This document shows, one piece after another, positions 1-10,677 of a stretch of 28,600 bases of DNA. A program made the position numbers and the translations under genes. How positions within the stretch are numbered: position 1 is the stretch's first letter; the number at the start of each line of letters is the position of its first letter. The notes below the pieces were generated by a model, which ran no database searches, was not told where the DNA came from, and was given only the letters and a program-made list of their open reading frames with translations. Origin of the DNA: Actinomycetota bacterium (GTDB taxonomy: Bacteria > Actinomycetota > Acidimicrobiia > Acidimicrobiales > CADCSY01); assembly GCA_019348335.1 (NCBI GenBank), contig JAHWJR010000002.1, forward strand, positions 1-28,600, read 5' to 3'.

Positions 1-251
1 CGGCACAAGCCTGGCCCAAGTGACGCCCTCGGTGCGTGCCGGGCTCCGGTTGTGGCCACGGCGGTGGCGGTGGCCACGGGCGCCTCCGAGCCGGAGTCTC
101 CCTGGGCTAACCGCACCCAGCATCTAGTGACCCTGCACGCGGAGCCGTGTAGTTTGCGCCAGCGGCGCACGGATGGAGGGGGACGATATGGCACGAAGTG
201 CACGCTCGACCCTGTGGACGGCTCTCTGTAGCCACAACGGTGAGACACGAC
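1..251. other. Upstream flank with no supportable gene
   Basis: No convincing coding region is visible before the first gene. One plus-strand frame stays open from the window edge to about 228, but its composition resembles no known protein end and it has no recognisable motif. The palindrome GTGGCCAC occurs twice, at 52-59 and 70-77, and could form a small hairpin. It has no T-tract, so I do not call it a terminator. Confidence 0.4.
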
Positions 252-260
252 AAAGGAGCG

Positions 261-644
261 ATGGCCTTGAACCTGAACAACATCATGCTGGGTTCGAAGG
301 ACTCCAAGAAGCTGACCGACTTCTACGCCAAGGTTCTCGGGGCCCCGAATCCCGACTGGAGCGACGAAGCCGGCGGCTGGTTCGGCTTCCAGGCGGGCGA
401 CGGCAGCCTGGCCATCGGACCGCACAGCGACGTGAGCGGCAAGAACCAGCAGCCCGGGCGCATCATGCTCAACTTCTCGACGCCCGACGTGCAGGGCGAG
501 TTCGAGCGCATCAAGGCCGCCGGGGCCGAGGTCGTCGCCGAGCCGTACGAGCCCGGTGGCGGCGGGATGCTGATGTGCACCTTCGCCGACCCCGACGGCA
601 ACTACTTCCAGCTGGCGACGCCCTGGAACCCGGAGTCGACGTAG
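261..644 (+). CDS. VOC-superfamily (glyoxalase/dioxygenase fold) protein
   Basis: This 127-residue protein has the length and pattern of a single-domain VOC-fold protein. It shows an N-terminal beta-strand followed by a KLTDFYAKVLG helix, a central IKAAGAEVVAEP segment, and a C-terminal FADPDGNYFQL strand characteristic of the family. The usual metal ligands are not obvious: the first strand has no His, and the final DPDGN motif ends in Gln where many enzymes have Glu. A classical metal-dependent glyoxalase I is therefore unlikely, and a binding or other VOC role is possible. The ATG at 261 is preferred over an upstream in-frame ATG at 198 because AAAGGAG lies at 252-258, three bases before it, and the protein then begins exactly at the fold. 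It is convergent with the next gene. The substrate cannot be read from sequence. Confidence 0.85.
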   Translation: MALNLNNIMLGSKDSKKLTDFYAKVLGAPNPDWSDEAGGWFGFQAGDGSLAIGPHSDVSGKNQQPGRIMLNFSTPDVQGEFERIKAAGAEVVAEPYEPGGGGMLMCTFADPDGNYFQLATPWNPEST

Positions 645-750
645 CTCACCGAGATTGCGGCAGGCCCTCTGGCCCGACCCTCACCGCTTCGACTGACGCG
701 CCCGCCCTGTGCCCGGCGATGATGTTCCCGCGCTCGATCCGGCACACCCG

Positions 751-1260
751 TCAGCGGGGGTCGGCGTCGTAGACCTCGTCCGCCGGCAGGCTCAACAGTC
801 GCTCGGCCATCTCCTCCTTGAGCTGCTGGGCGCGAGCGGCCTCGGCCGGCGTCGGGGCCTCCCTGCAGGCGATCTGGACGAACCCTTCCGGGACGAGGCC
901 GGCCCGCGCCACCAGATCGACCACGGTGTCCCGGTAGCCGAGACGGAAGAAGAAGTGGCCTCCCGGAGCCTCCGGAGCCTCGACCCCGGCAGGCTCCGAC
1001 GCCAACCGGTACCGGTCGCCGGTGACCGCCCGGGTGACCATCTCGAACGCGTCGCGTGCGCCTCCGCCGGGGAACCCGCTCTCGACCGTGATGTCGTAGC
1101 GCTCCGGCGGCCCACCAGGGGACAGCAGTGGGAACGCGCGCTCCATCGCCTTGAAGGCGTGGGCAACGCCGGCGATCGAGCTTCGGCCGTGGTACTTCAG
1201 AAGGTCATCGAAGGAGATGGAGATCGACTCGCCCTGATCGAGGACCACAAGTGTCGTCAT
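751..1260 (-). CDS. Conserved hypothetical protein, possibly FmdE-like
   Basis: This 169-residue soluble protein resembles the FmdE fold (formylmethanofuran dehydrogenase subunit E family) in arrangement. It has a YHGRSSIAG segment at residues 23-31, a helix GVAHAFKAME, and FPGGGARDAFEMVTRAV at about 63-79, matching the family's glycine-rich turn followed by a D-x-(I/F)-x-x-(V/I)-T helix. The cysteine of the family's HGHxCPG metal site is absent, although His24-Gly25 remain. If the assignment is right, metal binding is altered. There is no signal peptide or membrane segment. The ATG at 1260 has no Shine-Dalgarno sequence, so a leaderless transcript or coupling to the upstream anti-sigma-like gene (60-bp gap) is possible. 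That it is a real gene is well supported by length and protein-like composition; the family call is tentative. Confidence 0.6.
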   Translation of the reverse strand: MTTLVVLDQGESISISFDDLLKYHGRSSIAGVAHAFKAMERAFPLLSPGGPPERYDITVESGFPGGGARDAFEMVTRAVTGDRYRLASEPAGVEAPEAPGGHFFFRLGYRDTVVDLVARAGLVPEGFVQIACREAPTPAEAARAQQLKEEMAERLLSLPADEVYDADPR

Positions 1261-1320
1261 GGGCGAATACTGCCCGAAGGTCGCCGGCGGCGGCGCCCGT
1301 GCCCGTGCCCGTGCGGGGGC

Positions 1321-1728
1321 TTACCGGATGGACGCTGACCCGCTGATGCACGTGGAGCAGGCGACGGGGAGCTCGAACCACACGACCTTGCCCTCGTTGT
1401 CACGCTCGAGGCCCCAGTGGGAGGCGATGGCGTCGACCAGCTGCAGGCCTCGCCCGCTGGTGGCCTCCTCGGGAGGGAGGCAGGCCGGGGGAAGCCGCGT
1501 GCTCCAGTCCTTCACCTCGGCCCAGAGCGACTCGCCCTCGAAGCGAACGGTCACCCGCACGTCGGTGCAGGCGTGAAGCGTGACGTCGGTGGCCAGCTCA
1601 CCGACCAGCACCACGGCGGAGTCGACCACGTCCTCGGGTGCGTCGGTCTCAGAAAGCGCGTCACGCACGAACAGCCGGGCCTCGCCCACGCTGCTGGCGT
1701 CACCGTAGAAGAGCCGCTTGACCTCCAT
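1321..1728 (-). CDS. ATP-binding protein of the anti-sigma factor (RsbW/SpoIIAB) type
   Basis: This 135-residue protein is a single GHKL/HATPase_c_2 domain like those of actinobacterial regulators that bind and inhibit sigma factors or phosphorylate anti-anti-sigma partners. Visible motifs are the N-box region VGELATDVTLHA (about 42-53), the G1-type VKDWSTRLPP with its conserved Asp, and the G2 box SGRGLQLVDAIASHWG. Unusually, the N-box residue that is normally Asn (ELVTNAxxHA) is Asp here. A purine-rich GGGGAGGGGAG stretch precedes the ATG at 1728. The gene is divergent from the FAD oxidoreductase across 166 bp and lies upstream of the FmdE-like gene on the same strand. No sigma factor or anti-anti-sigma gene is adjacent, so its partner is unknown. 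Confidence 0.85.
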   Translation of the reverse strand: MEVKRLFYGDASSVGEARLFVRDALSETDAPEDVVDSAVVLVGELATDVTLHACTDVRVTVRFEGESLWAEVKDWSTRLPPACLPPEEATSGRGLQLVDAIASHWGLERDNEGKVVWFELPVACSTCISGSASIR

Positions 1729-1894
1729 GGCCGAACTCCCCTCCCCCTAGGATCGCCCACGAACGGCTCGGGCAAGGTCGACCTCGCCCGCCCCGCGGGA
1801 CGTTCTTACTCTTCTGACGCCAAGGCGAAGCAACCATGACGGCGAGTGACGGTTTCGTACCGACCGGTGGGACCTCTCGGGTAAGGGACCTCCC
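1729..1894. promoter_or_regulatory. Divergent intergenic region
   Basis: These 166 bp separate the leftward anti-sigma-like gene from the rightward FAD oxidoreductase, so promoters for both should lie here. A TACTCT at 1807-1812 (+) fits the actinobacterial TAnnnT -10 pattern, but no good -35 hexamer is seen 17 bp upstream. A short reading frame at 1836-1898 overlaps the downstream start. Confidence 0.35.
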
Positions 1895-3130
1895 GTGACC
1901 GAGTCGGCCGATGTCGTGATCGTCGGTGGCGGCATCGCCGGCTCTGCGCTGGCCACCGCGCTGGCCAGAGGGGGCCTGGAGGTGCGGGCGCTGGAGCGCC
2001 AGACCGCCTACCGCGACAAGGTGAAGGGCGAGGTCTTCCTGCCGTGGGGTGCCGCCGAGGTCAAACGCATGGGCCTGGAAGCGACGCTGTTGGCCGCCGG
2101 TGGTGGTTACACCACTCGCCTGGCGCGCTACGACGAGTGGCTCCGCCCCGAGGAGTCCGAGAGCCAGGCGGTTCCCCTCGACCAGATGGTCCCCGGAGTC
2201 CCCGGAGCCCTCAACGTCGGCCATCCCGATGCGTGCCAAGCGCTGACCGAGGCCGCGCACGCGGCGGGAGCCACCGTGGTGCGCGGCGTGGGCGAGGTGA
2301 GCGTCGCCGGCGGCAGTCCGGCCACGGTGGCCTACGAGGCCGACGGCGTCGAGCACCAGGTGCGGTGCCGGCTGATCGTGGGGGCCGACGGCAGGCGCTC
2401 GACCGTCCGGCGCCAGCTCGGCATCGCCCTCCACCAAAGCGAGCCGGTCACGGTCGGGGCCGGGATGCTGGTCGACGAGCTGTGGGAGTGGCCCGCGGAC
2501 CTCAACGCAACCGGGACCGAGGGCGACCTGTACCTCCTGGCCTTCCCCCGCCCGGGTGGGCGGGTCCGGCTGTACCTGCTGTGGTCGGCTGCCCAGAAGC
2601 GACGGTTCACCGGGGTGGAGCGCCAGGCCGAGTTCCTCTCCGCGTGCCGCTTCCGGTCGCTGCCCTACGGGGACGCCATCGCCGCCGGCCGTCCCGCCGG
2701 ACCGTGCTCGAGCTACCCGATGAACGACTCCTGGTGCGACCGCATCGCCGTCGAGGGTGCCGTGCTCGTCGGCGATGCCGCCGGCTGGAACGACCCGATC
2801 ATCGGTCAGGGCCTGTCCATTGCCATGCGGGACGCCCGCATGGTGGCCGACGTCCTGCTCGGCGAGAGCGCCTGGCCGCCGTCGGCCTTCGACGAGTACA
2901 CGGTGGAGCGGACCGAGCGCCTGCGTCGATTGCGGATCGACGCCCAGCTGACCACCGCCCTGCAGTGCGGCTTCGGGCCCGAGGGCACCGCGTTTCGTCG
3001 ACGCTGGGCAGAGCAGGCCGGAGGGAACAAGCTCCTGGTCGCTCCCTTGCTGGCGGGGCTGATGGGCCCCGAGCGGGTGCCTCCCCGCGCCTTCACGGAC
3101 AGGAACGTGGAGCGCATCCTGAGCCTCTGA
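1895..3130 (+). CDS. PHBH-fold FAD-dependent oxidoreductase
   Basis: This 411-residue protein is a class A flavin-dependent oxidoreductase related to geranylgeranyl reductases and aromatic or halogenating monooxygenases. It opens with the Rossmann dinucleotide motif VVIVGGGIAGSALA (residues 7-20). A middle GADGRRSTVRRQLG corresponds to the DG motif that contacts FAD and NAD(P)H, and a late VLVGDAAGWNDPIIGQGLSIAMRD is the GD motif that binds the flavin ribityl chain. Length is normal for the family. The start is GTG at 1895, with AAGGGA at 1884-1889 as ribosome binding site; an ATG-initiated 20-codon frame (1836-1898) ends overlapping this start. The substrate is not predictable, and no biosynthetic neighbours are present. 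No membrane anchor is visible, so a cytosolic location is likely. Confidence 0.9.
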   Translation: MTESADVVIVGGGIAGSALATALARGGLEVRALERQTAYRDKVKGEVFLPWGAAEVKRMGLEATLLAAGGGYTTRLARYDEWLRPEESESQAVPLDQMVPGVPGALNVGHPDACQALTEAAHAAGATVVRGVGEVSVAGGSPATVAYEADGVEHQVRCRLIVGADGRRSTVRRQLGIALHQSEPVTVGAGMLVDELWEWPADLNATGTEGDLYLLAFPRPGGRVRLYLLWSAAQKRRFTGVERQAEFLSACRFRSLPYGDAIAAGRPAGPCSSYPMNDSWCDRIAVEGAVLVGDAAGWNDPIIGQGLSIAMRDARMVADVLLGESAWPPSAFDEYTVERTERLRRLRIDAQLTTALQCGFGPEGTAFRRRWAEQAGGNKLLVAPLLAGLMGPERVPPRAFTDRNVERILSL

Positions 3131-3246
3131 CGTTCTTGCCACCACACGGGCGGTGCAGTCCGTCCCGCGGCCTGACCGCGGCCTGGGAAGGCTTCCGAGG
3201 ACCCTTCCAACGCCTCCCGAGGAGACAGAAGTGCTGGTCAGGAGGG
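3131..3246. terminator. Possible terminator region between FAD gene and tRNA-Ile
   Basis: This convergent gap contains GGAAGG and CCTTCC, around 3187-3209, able to form a six-base-pair stem with a GGAAGGCTTCC palindrome at one arm. There is no T-tract. It may serve the tRNA, the FAD gene or both. No tRNA-Ala is present here, although in many relatives it follows tRNA-Ile. Confidence 0.25.
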
Positions 3247-3320
3247 TGGGGCTAGCTGGAATCGAACCAGCGACCTCATCCTTATCAGGGATGCGCTCTA
3301 ACCGACTGAGCTATAGCCCC
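3247..3320 (-). tRNA. tRNA-Ile(GAT)
   Basis: Read on the minus strand, the sequence folds into a complete 74-nt cloverleaf. It has acceptor arms GGGGCTA and TAGCCCC, a D-arm with GCTC/GAGC, an anticodon stem CATCC/GGATG around the loop CTGATAA (anticodon GAT), and a T-arm GCTGG/CCAGC around TTCGAAT. The discriminator base is A and the CCA end is not encoded. It lies 31 bp beyond the DUF3566 gene on the same strand, the gyrA-DUF3566-ileT arrangement conserved in many Actinomycetota, but the usual partner tRNA-Ala is absent. Confidence 0.97.
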
Positions 3321-3351
3321 CGGAGCCGCCGAGGCTATCGGATGTCCCCCG

Positions 3352-3912
3352 TCACGCACGCGGGGGCTCGGTGTCGTCCTCTTGGAGGACGAGCTTGACA
3401 CCGCCGACCACGTCGGCGAGCAGGTTGTAGAGCATGGCCATGAGGACGCCGGCGAAGGTGCCGCCCACGACCAGGACGCCGCCCACGATGAGCCAGGCCT
3501 TCATGACCTGGTCGCCTTCCAGGCGGAAGTCGGTGAAGCCGATGTCACCCATGAAGCTCTCGAGGTTGCCGATGAGCCCGATGGAGTGGGCGGCGGACCA
3601 CAGCAGCACGCCGGCGACGAGCAGGACCAGCCCCAGGCTCAGGGAGAACAGCGCCGACACCTTCAAGACGCTGCCCGGAGCCACCCGGCGCAGGACCACT
3701 CCCGTGGTGCGGACGCTCGACGAGCTGCGGCGCTCCTTGGCGGGGCCCGGCGCCTTGCCCGTGGCCTCGTCGCCCCTGCCGCGCAGCGCCGGCGGCCCGA
3801 AGCGGCGGGCCCGTTCGACGACGCTGCTGCGGGCCGCGTGGATGGTGTTCAGGCCCGCCCTTGTCGGCACAGCTCGAAGTGTACGGGATCCGTTCGCGGC
3901 AAGGGTTGACAC
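3352..3912 (-). CDS. DUF3566 family membrane protein
   Basis: This 186-residue protein has a disordered basic N-terminus (about 1-72) and a C-terminal DUF3566 domain with two membrane helices, about residues 82-108 and 139-165. Typical family features are VLRRVAPGSVLKVSALFSLSL, the central IGNLESFMGDIGF and a final YNLLADVVGGVKLVLQED. The function of the family is not established; its location next to gyrA and tRNA-Ile is strongly conserved in actinobacteria. The first start is GTG at 3912, which overlaps the end of the M15 gene by 64 bp. An in-frame GTG at 3870 would shorten the overlap to 22 bp. Neither has a good ribosome binding site, so the N-terminus is uncertain, but overlap suggests translational coupling. 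Confidence 0.85.
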   Translation of the reverse strand: MSTLAANGSRTLRAVPTRAGLNTIHAARSSVVERARRFGPPALRGRGDEATGKAPGPAKERRSSSSVRTTGVVLRRVAPGSVLKVSALFSLSLGLVLLVAGVLLWSAAHSIGLIGNLESFMGDIGFTDFRLEGDQVMKAWLIVGGVLVVGGTFAGVLMAMLYNLLADVVGGVKLVLQEDDTEPPRA

Positions 3913-4550
3913 AGCCCCACGGTGGGGCCCACCGCCGCCAGCCGCGGGGCGAACGATCGGGGCACGTCAATCGCTTCCCCTCGCTCGTGGGCCGAGGTCC
4001 CGGGGCGGGCCACGGGGAACGGGTTGCGGGCCCGGTTGGCGTACAGCGCCCGTTGGGCCGCCGGCGAGCGCCAGCCCGACGTGATGGGCACCGGCCCACC
4101 CAGCGCCGCTTCGGCCCGAGCCAGGGCCGCCTGCATGTCCGGCGTCAGCCCGGCTGCGCCGACGACGCCGCCGGCGCTCGCCCCGGCGCCGACGCGCTCG
4201 GCGCGCGCCACTGCCTCGGATCCGCCCACCCGGGCCCGCACCTGGACCTCGGCGCCCTCCTCGGTGAAGTCCACCAGCGCTCCCCCGTTGGCCTCGGCGA
4301 CGGCCCGGGCGGTGTCCTCGCCCTCGGCGGCGCCGGCCAGGGCGGCCGCGTCCGCCGCGGTCCGGGCCCGGGCAGCCGCCACCGCCTCCCCCCCGAGCCG
4401 GCCCAGGCCCAGGCAGAGGCCGCCGGTGGCGACCACCAGCACGGCCACCAACGGGGCGACCGAGCCCCGTTGGCTCGGCGGGCCGCACCGGGCTCGCGGG
4501 CGCGGGCGGGACCGCGGGGATGGTCGTGGAAGAGCACGGGCACAGGTCAT
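3849..4550 (-). CDS. Membrane-anchored M15-type D-Ala-D-Ala carboxypeptidase with TadE-like N-terminus
   Basis: This 233-residue protein combines two parts. After a basic Arg/Pro-rich stretch (1-28), residues 28-52 form a single membrane segment followed by a GEAVAAARARTAADAAALAGA helix, the pattern of TadE/TadG-like and Rv3660c-neighbour secretion proteins. Residues about 135-233 match the M15 (VanY/DacB-like) zinc peptidase domain: ITSGWRSPAAQRALYANRA, SAHERGEAIDV with candidate zinc ligands His188 and Asp195, and DPVHFEL with His224; the acid preceding the last His is Asp221. It should act outside the membrane on peptidoglycan stem peptides. The ATG at 4550 is chosen because GGAGGG lies at 4556-4561 (minus strand). 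It lies between gyrA and DUF3566, an unusual place for a cell-wall enzyme. The TadE part is an inference from pattern. Confidence 0.75.
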   Translation of the reverse strand: MTCARALPRPSPRSRPRPRARCGPPSQRGSVAPLVAVLVVATGGLCLGLGRLGGEAVAAARARTAADAAALAGAAEGEDTARAVAEANGGALVDFTEEGAEVQVRARVGGSEAVARAERVGAGASAGGVVGAAGLTPDMQAALARAEAALGGPVPITSGWRSPAAQRALYANRARNPFPVARPGTSAHERGEAIDVPRSFAPRLAAVGPTVGLCQPLPRTDPVHFELCRQGRA

Positions 4551-4606
4551 CGCTTCCCTCCGGGGGCGCGCGGCAGCCAGGAGGGGGAAGCGAGGGAGCG
4601 GGGCTG

Positions 4607-4612
4607 AGGCTA
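4607..4612 (-). promoter_or_regulatory. Candidate -10 element for the M15 gene
   Basis: TAGCCT on the minus strand fits the actinobacterial TAnnnT -10 pattern. It lies 56 bp before the M15 ATG, downstream of the putative gyrA terminator. No clear -35 was found. The same hexamer occurs before rpmH and the GNAT gene. Confidence 0.3.
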
Positions 4613-4634
4613 GCCCGCGGCAGCGACGAAGTGA

Positions 4635-4653
4635 ACGGGCATCGGGTGCCCGT
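4635..4653 (-). terminator. Hairpin downstream of gyrA
   Basis: ACGGGCA and TGCCCGT form a perfect seven-base-pair stem around the five-base loop TCGGG, 34 bp beyond the gyrA stop. There is no T-tract, which is common for actinobacterial terminators. It would separate gyrBA from the M15-DUF3566-tRNA segment. Confidence 0.4.
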
Positions 4654-4686
4654 CCGGTGCCCCCGCCGGCAGGAAGAGACGGGCTG

Positions 4687-7137
<2,451 letters not shown>

Positions 7138-7147
7138 GCCCGGGCCA

Positions 7148-9076
<1,929 letters not shown>

Positions 9077-9166
9077 GCGCGCCTTTCGAGCGGGTCACGG
9101 ACAGAAGGCGAGTCGACCCGAGCCGGACGCGAAGCCGCAGGTCACAGGACGAATCGCAACGACCCG

Positions 9167-9175
9167 AGTGTACCA
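9167..9175 (-). promoter_or_regulatory. Candidate extended -10 promoter of gyrBA
   Basis: On the minus strand the sequence reads TGGTACACT, a TGn-extended -10 with the actinobacterial consensus TAnnnT. It lies about 90 bp before the gyrB GTG. No TTGACA-like -35 is obvious, consistent with an extended -10 promoter. The neighbouring 9077-9234 gap holds no other gene. Confidence 0.45.
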
Positions 9176-9234
9176 GCCGGGAGCGACAGCCTCCGGGGAC
9201 CCGGCGCTCGCTGACCGTGGTCGAAGACGGCCTG

Positions 9235-9564
9235 CTAGCTCCGCCGCACGCGCACGTCGATGGACCGAACCACGCCGTGGCCGAGCACCTCGCCCAGGCG
9301 GAGGAGCAGGTCGGATTCGAGCCACCGCAGCTGCGTGGCCCACGCCGGCTCGTCGACGGTGACCACCAGCACGCCGTCCCGCAGCGAACGGGGCCGGCTG
9401 TGGGCGGCCACACCGTCGCCCACGAGCTCGGGCCAGGCCGAGAACAGCGTGGCGAGCACGCCGGCCGATGGCACCCCGAGCGACGTCGCCAGCTGATCGA
9501 GCGAGTCGGCCACCCGCCGGGGCCCGGGCCCGGGCTGGCCGGGAAGGGGCGCGATCGGCGTCAT
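9235..9564 (-). CDS. DUF721 (DciA-like) protein
   Basis: This 109-residue protein belongs to the DUF721 family found between recF and gyrB in actinobacteria. The core reads VLATLFSAWPELVGDGVAAHSRPRSLRDGVLVVTVDEPAWATQLRWLESDLL, typical of the KH-like DUF721/DciA fold. Members in other bacteria (DciA) load the replicative helicase; whether this short actinobacterial form does so is inference from family membership and from its location beside dnaN, recF and gyrase. The ATG at 9562-9564 overlaps the recF stop (ATGA), so it is translationally coupled to recF. It ends 158 bp before gyrB. Confidence 0.9.
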   Translation of the reverse strand: MTPIAPLPGQPGPGPRRVADSLDQLATSLGVPSAGVLATLFSAWPELVGDGVAAHSRPRSLRDGVLVVTVDEPAWATQLRWLESDLLLRLGEVLGHGVVRSIDVRVRRS

Positions 9565-10655
9565 CGCTCCACCGCCACCCGGCCGTGGCGCACCCGCAGC
9601 ACCAGCTCGGGCTCCACGCCCGCCGGCAGGGCGCCGGTCGTGGTCAGCAGGGCCTGCGCCCGTGGGAGGTGGGCCACCAGGGCGGCGCTGCGCTCGGGGT
9701 CGAGCTCGGAGAACACGTCGTCGAGCAGCAGGACCGGTGGCGTTCCGCCGACCTCGGTGACCAGCTGGTGCCCGGCCAGGCGCAGGGCGAGGGCCAGCGA
9801 GCGCTGCTCGCCCTGGGAGGCGTGGGTGCGGGCCGGAAGGCCGGCGATGCTCAGCTCCACGTCGTCGCGGTGGGGTCCCACCGTGGTCACCCCCCGGCGG
9901 ACGTCGTCGGTGCGGGCCTCGGCCAGCGCCGCCGCCAGGCCCTGGTCGCGCCACGGGGCCACGTAGGAGACCGTGACCCGAGCGGCGGTGGCCGCGACCT
10001 GGTCGTAGACCTTGCCCGCCAAGGGCTCGAGCTGGCCGACCAGATCGGCTCGGGCCTGGGCCAGCGTCTCGCCCAGGTCGCTGAGCTTGGCGTCCCACAC
10101 GTCGAGGGTGGCGGTGATGTCGGGGGTCAGGCGACCACCCGCCTGGCGCAGCAGCGTGGCCCGCTGGCGCAGCACCCGGTCGAGGTCGCCCCGGACCGCG
10201 GCCAGACGTGGGGAGCCGGCGACCACCAGGTCGTCGACCAGCCGCCGGCGCCGGTCGGGACCGCCCTTGACCACGGCCAGGTCGTCTGGGGAGAACACGC
10301 TCACCCGAACGGTTCCCACCAGGTCGGCGGCGCGGCGCAGCCGCTGCCGGTTGACCATGACCCGATCACGGCCCACGGCACGCAGCTCGGCTTCGATCAG
10401 GGTGTCGGCCGCCCGCCCTGGCTGCTCGGGGTCGACCTCGGCCCGCACCACGGCGCGCTCGGCGCCGGCACGCACCAGCGCTTCGCCCGGTGCGCCCCGG
10501 AACGACGACAGGGTGGCCAGGTAGGCCACCGCCTCCAGCAGGTTCGTCTTGCCCTCACCGTTGGCCCCCACCACCGCGGTCAGCCCGGCGGCGACCTCCA
10601 GCTCGACAGCGGCCAGGTTGCGGAAGTCGGTGAGCCACAGGCGCCGCAGGCGCAC
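9561..10655 (-). CDS. recF: DNA replication and repair protein RecF
   Basis: This 364-residue SMC/ABC-like ATPase helps load RecA at gaps with RecO and RecR. The Walker A motif is GANGEGKT (30-37), the ABC signature SQGEQR is at about 280-285, and Walker B with D-loop reads LLLDDVFSELD from about 309. The N-terminal RLRRLWLTDFRNL is the standard RecF start. GTG at 10655 is chosen because it is the only start codon between the dnaN stop and this motif; no strong ribosome binding site precedes it, so coupling to dnaN across the 22-bp gap is likely. It overlaps the DUF721 start by four bases. The order dnaN-recF-DUF721-gyrB is classic. Confidence 0.96.
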   Translation of the reverse strand: MRLRRLWLTDFRNLAAVELEVAAGLTAVVGANGEGKTNLLEAVAYLATLSSFRGAPGEALVRAGAERAVVRAEVDPEQPGRAADTLIEAELRAVGRDRVMVNRQRLRRAADLVGTVRVSVFSPDDLAVVKGGPDRRRRLVDDLVVAGSPRLAAVRGDLDRVLRQRATLLRQAGGRLTPDITATLDVWDAKLSDLGETLAQARADLVGQLEPLAGKVYDQVAATAARVTVSYVAPWRDQGLAAALAEARTDDVRRGVTTVGPHRDDVELSIAGLPARTHASQGEQRSLALALRLAGHQLVTEVGGTPPVLLLDDVFSELDPERSAALVAHLPRAQALLTTTGALPAGVEPELVLRVRHGRVAVER

Positions 10656-10677
10656 GAGAGGGCGGAGCCGGGGGGTC

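Noticed and set aside
645..750. Possible terminator between the two converging genes VOC and FmdE-like
   Set aside because: The gap has only short imperfect complementarities and no strong stem or T-tract.
1295..1312. GCCCGT hexamer repeated three times after the anti-sigma-like gene
   Set aside because: Only three short units in a GC-rich gap; it could be chance or part of a weak hairpin and does not support a repeat element.
1700..3145. Minus-strand open frame of about 480 codons antisense to the FAD oxidoreductase
   Set aside because: The opposite strand has the Rossmann and GD flavin motifs in order; this frame has no recognisable feature.
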